In this document: piece by piece, positions 61,640-64,000 of the stretch
How positions within the stretch are numbered: position 1 is the stretch's first letter
Layout: every line of letters starts with the position of its first letter
DNA from: Sepiola atlantica
Lineage: Eukaryota > Mollusca > Cephalopoda > Sepiida > Sepiolidae
Assembly: GCA_963556195.1 (NCBI GenBank)
Contig: OY744535.1
Coordinates: forward strand, 90,202,949-90,266,948
DNA length: 64,000 nucleotides
Reading direction: 5' to 3'
Notes under the pieces: generated by a model
What the model saw: the letters and a program-made list of their open reading frames with translations, nothing else
What the model was told of the DNA's origin: nothing
The model's database searches: none
Made by a program: the position numbers and the translations under genes

Positions 61640-64000
61640 TAGGTTGAGATTTAACTAGGAGTGTGATTATACAAACAATAAAAAAGAGCTCGACTAGTTA
61701 GGTGGAGATTTCACTAGGAGTGTCACAAAGCCAACAATAAAAAAGAGCTGGATTAATTAGGTGGAGATTTCACTAGGAGTGTGATTAAGCAAACAATAAA
61801 AAAGAGCTCGACTAGTTAGGTGGAGATTTAACTAGGAGTGTGATTAAGCAAACAAAAAAAAGAGCTGGAATAGTTAGGTGGAGATTTCAGTAGGAGTGTG
61901 ATTAAACAAACAATAAAAAAGAGCACGACTAGTTAGGTGGAGATTTCACTAGGAGTGTGATTAAGCAAACAATAAAAAAGAGCTCGACTAGTTAGGTGGA
62001 GATTTCACTAGGAGTGTGATTAAGCAAACAATAAAAAAGAGCTCGACTAGTTAGGTGGAGATTTCACTAGGAGTGTGATTAAACAAACAATAAAAAAGAG
62101 CACGACTAGTTCGGTGGAGATTTCACTAGGAGTGTGATTAAGCAAACAATAAAAAAGAGCTCGACTAGTTAGGTGGAGATTTCAGTAGGAGTGTGATTAA
62201 ACAAACAATAAAAACGAGCTCGACTAGTTAGGTGGAGATTTCACTAGGAGTGTGATTAAGCAAACAATAAAAAAGAGCTCGACTAGTTAGGTGGAGATTT
62301 CACTAGGAGTGTGATTAAGCAAACAATAAAAAAGAGCACGACTAGTTAGGTGGAGATTTCAGTAGGAGTGTGATTAAGCAAACAATAAAAAAGAGCTCGA
62401 CTAGTTAGGTGGAGATTTCACTAGGAGTGTGATTAAGCAAACAATAAAAAAGAGCTCGACTAGTTAGGTGGATATTCCCCTAGGAGTGTGATTAAACAAT
62501 CAATTAAAAAGCTGTACTACTTAGGGGGAGATTTCACAAGGAGTGTGATTAAGCAAACAATAAAAAAGAGCTCGACTAGTTAGGTGGAGATTTCACTAGG
62601 AGTGTGATTAAGCAAACAATAAAAAAGAGCACGACTAGTTAGGTGGAGATTTCAGTAGGAGTGTGATTAAGCAAACAATAAAAACGAGCTCGACTAGTTA
62701 GGTGGAGATTTCACTAGGAGTGTGATTAAGCAAACAATAAAAAAGAGCTCGACTAGTTAGGTGGAGATTTCACTAGGAGTGTGATTAAACAAACAATAAA
62801 AAAGAGCACGACTAGTTAGGTGGAGATTTCAGTAGGAGTGTGATTAAGCAAACAATAAAAAAGAGCTCGACTAGTTAGGTGGAGATTTCAGTAGGAGTGT
62901 GATTAAACAAACAATAAAAAAGAGCTCGACTAGTTAGGTGGATATTCCCCTAGGAGTGTGATTAAACAATCAATTAAAAAGCTGTACTACTTAGGGGGAG
63001 ATTTCACAAGGAGTGTGATTAAGCAAACAATAAAAAAGAGCACGACTAGTTAGGTGGAGATTTCACTAGGAGTGTGATTAAGCAAACAATAAAAAAGAGC
63101 ACGACTAGTTAGGTGGAGATTTCAGTAGGAGTGTGATTAAGCAAACAATAAAAACGAGCTCGACTAGTTAGGTGGAGATTTCACTAGGAGTGTGATTAAG
63201 CAAACAATAAAAAAGAGCTCGACTAGTTAGGTGGAGATTTCACTAGGAGTGTGATTAAACAAACAATAAAAAAGAGCACGACTAGTTAGGTGGAGATTTC
63301 AGTAGGAGTGTGATTAAGCAAACAATAAAAAAGAGCTCGACTAGTTAGGTGGAGATTTCAGTAGGAGTGTGATTAAACAAACAATAAAAACGAGCTCGAC
63401 TAGTTAGGTGGAGATTTCACTAGGAGTGTGATTAAGCAAACAATAAAAAAGAGCTCGACTAGTTAGGTGGAGATTTCACTAGGAGTGTGATTAAGCAAAC
63501 AATAAAAAAGAGCTCGACTAGTTAGGTGGAGATTTCACTAGGAGTGTGATTAAGCAAACAATAAAAAAGAGCTCGACTAGTTAGGTGGAGATTTCACTAG
63601 GAGTGTGATTAAGCAAACAATAAAAAAGAGCTCGACTAGTTAGGTGGAGATTTCACTAGGAGTGTGATTAAGCAAACAATAAAAAAGAGCTCGACTAGTT
63701 AGGTGGAGATTTCACTAGGAGTGTGATTAAGCAAACAAAAAAAAGAGCTGGACTAGTTAGGTGGAGATTTCAGTAGGAGTGTGATTAAACAAACAATAAA
63801 AAAGAGCACGACTAGTTAGGTGGAGATTTCACTAGGAGTGTGATTAAGCAAACAATAAAAAAGAGCTCGACTAGTTAGGTGGAGATTTCACTAGGAGTGT
63901 GATTAAGCAAACAATAAAAAAGAGCTCGACTAGTTAGGTGGAGATTTCACTAGGAGTGTGATTAAGCAAACAATAAAAAAGAGCTGGACTAGTTAGGTGG
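61640..64000 (+). repeat. 6,700-bp duplication, right copy (runs off window)
   Basis: Second copy of 54940-57300. The match still holds at the last base of the window, so the duplicated block is longer than 2.36 kb. Confidence 0.9.

Larger units (their letters stand above)
42622..64000 (+). repeat. 59-bp satellite array, about 360 units, continues past window
   Basis: Head-to-tail repeats for at least 21.4 kb with no interruption by another element. The usual unit is 59 bp (about 37% GC) and contains GAGCTC, GACTAGTTAGGTGGAG, ATTTCACTAGGAGTGTG, ATTAAGCAAAC and AATAAAAAA. Many units thus carry GAGCTC (SacI) and ACTAGT (SpeI) sites and an AATAAA. CTAGT and ACTAG within a unit could form a 5-bp stem. 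Each forward and reverse frame meets a stop inside a unit, and 59 is not a multiple of three, so it is not coding. Recurrent variants are GAGCTGG, GAGCACG, CTCGATAGG, TATTCCCCTAGG, GTCACAAAGCCAAC and GATTATACAAAC. It does not match any satellite that I know. Confidence 0.98.

Noticed and set aside
42622..64000. CRISPR-like array
   Set aside because: The repeats are head-to-tail with no unique spacers between conserved repeats, and the context is animal DNA.
42622..64000. Repetitive protein gene in the satellite
   Set aside because: The canonical unit has stop codons in all six frames, and 59 is not a multiple of three.

Overview
This is a repeat-dominated, AT-rich stretch of an animal genome. 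I see no host protein-coding gene, tRNA or rRNA that I can support. The mix points to a mollusc, most likely a cephalopod such as an octopus: very many long (TA)n tracts, a Penelope-like element with a hammerhead ribozyme, a Tx1/L1-type LINE, a DUF7083-type Ty3/gypsy element, a CsRn1-like Ty3/gypsy element with a tRNA-Trp-type primer site, and degenerate LINEs with a restriction-like endonuclease. The organism is an inference; no host marker gene is present to confirm it.

Layout. 1-4.4 kb: AT-rich DNA with TA microsatellites and a diverged duplicated segment. 4.39-8.59 kb (+): an old CsRn1-like Ty3/gypsy element with two LTRs, a tRNA-Trp-like primer site, remains of gag, protease and reverse transcriptase (RT), and a polypurine tract. 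8.86-10.33 kb: a possible non-autonomous Helitron. 11.2-15.4 kb (-): three broken copies of LINEs of the R2-like type, lying head to tail. 15.5-21.9 kb: non-coding AT-rich DNA with a 26-bp tandem repeat. 21.97-26.3 kb (+): a Penelope-like element (RT plus GIY-YIG endonuclease, both broken) whose tail is repeated as an inverted copy, followed by a terminal repeat with a hammerhead core. 27.82-28.01 kb: a perfect 93-bp inverted repeat. 28.56-38.93 kb (-): a Ty3/gypsy element lacking integrase; one of its LTRs is split by a 6.05-kb Tx1-type LINE flanked by a perfect 15-bp target duplication. 38.9-42.6 kb: AT-rich DNA with a 0.7-kb TA-based minisatellite. 42.6-64.0 kb and beyond: an uninterrupted satellite array with a 59-bp unit (about 360 copies), with clear higher-order repeats at about 1.82, 2.64 and 6.70 kb.

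How the parts relate. The best-resolved history is the nest at 28.5-38.9 kb: a TA tract, then a gypsy insertion, then a Tx1 insertion inside the gypsy 5' LTR. None of the mobile elements looks able to move by itself: each has stop codons, frameshifts, lost catalytic residues or missing domains. The Tx1 copy is the least damaged. The satellite array is the dominant structure of the window; its units carry stops in all six frames, so it is not coding. All coordinates of old elements are approximate because I read them by eye from translated motifs and matching ends.
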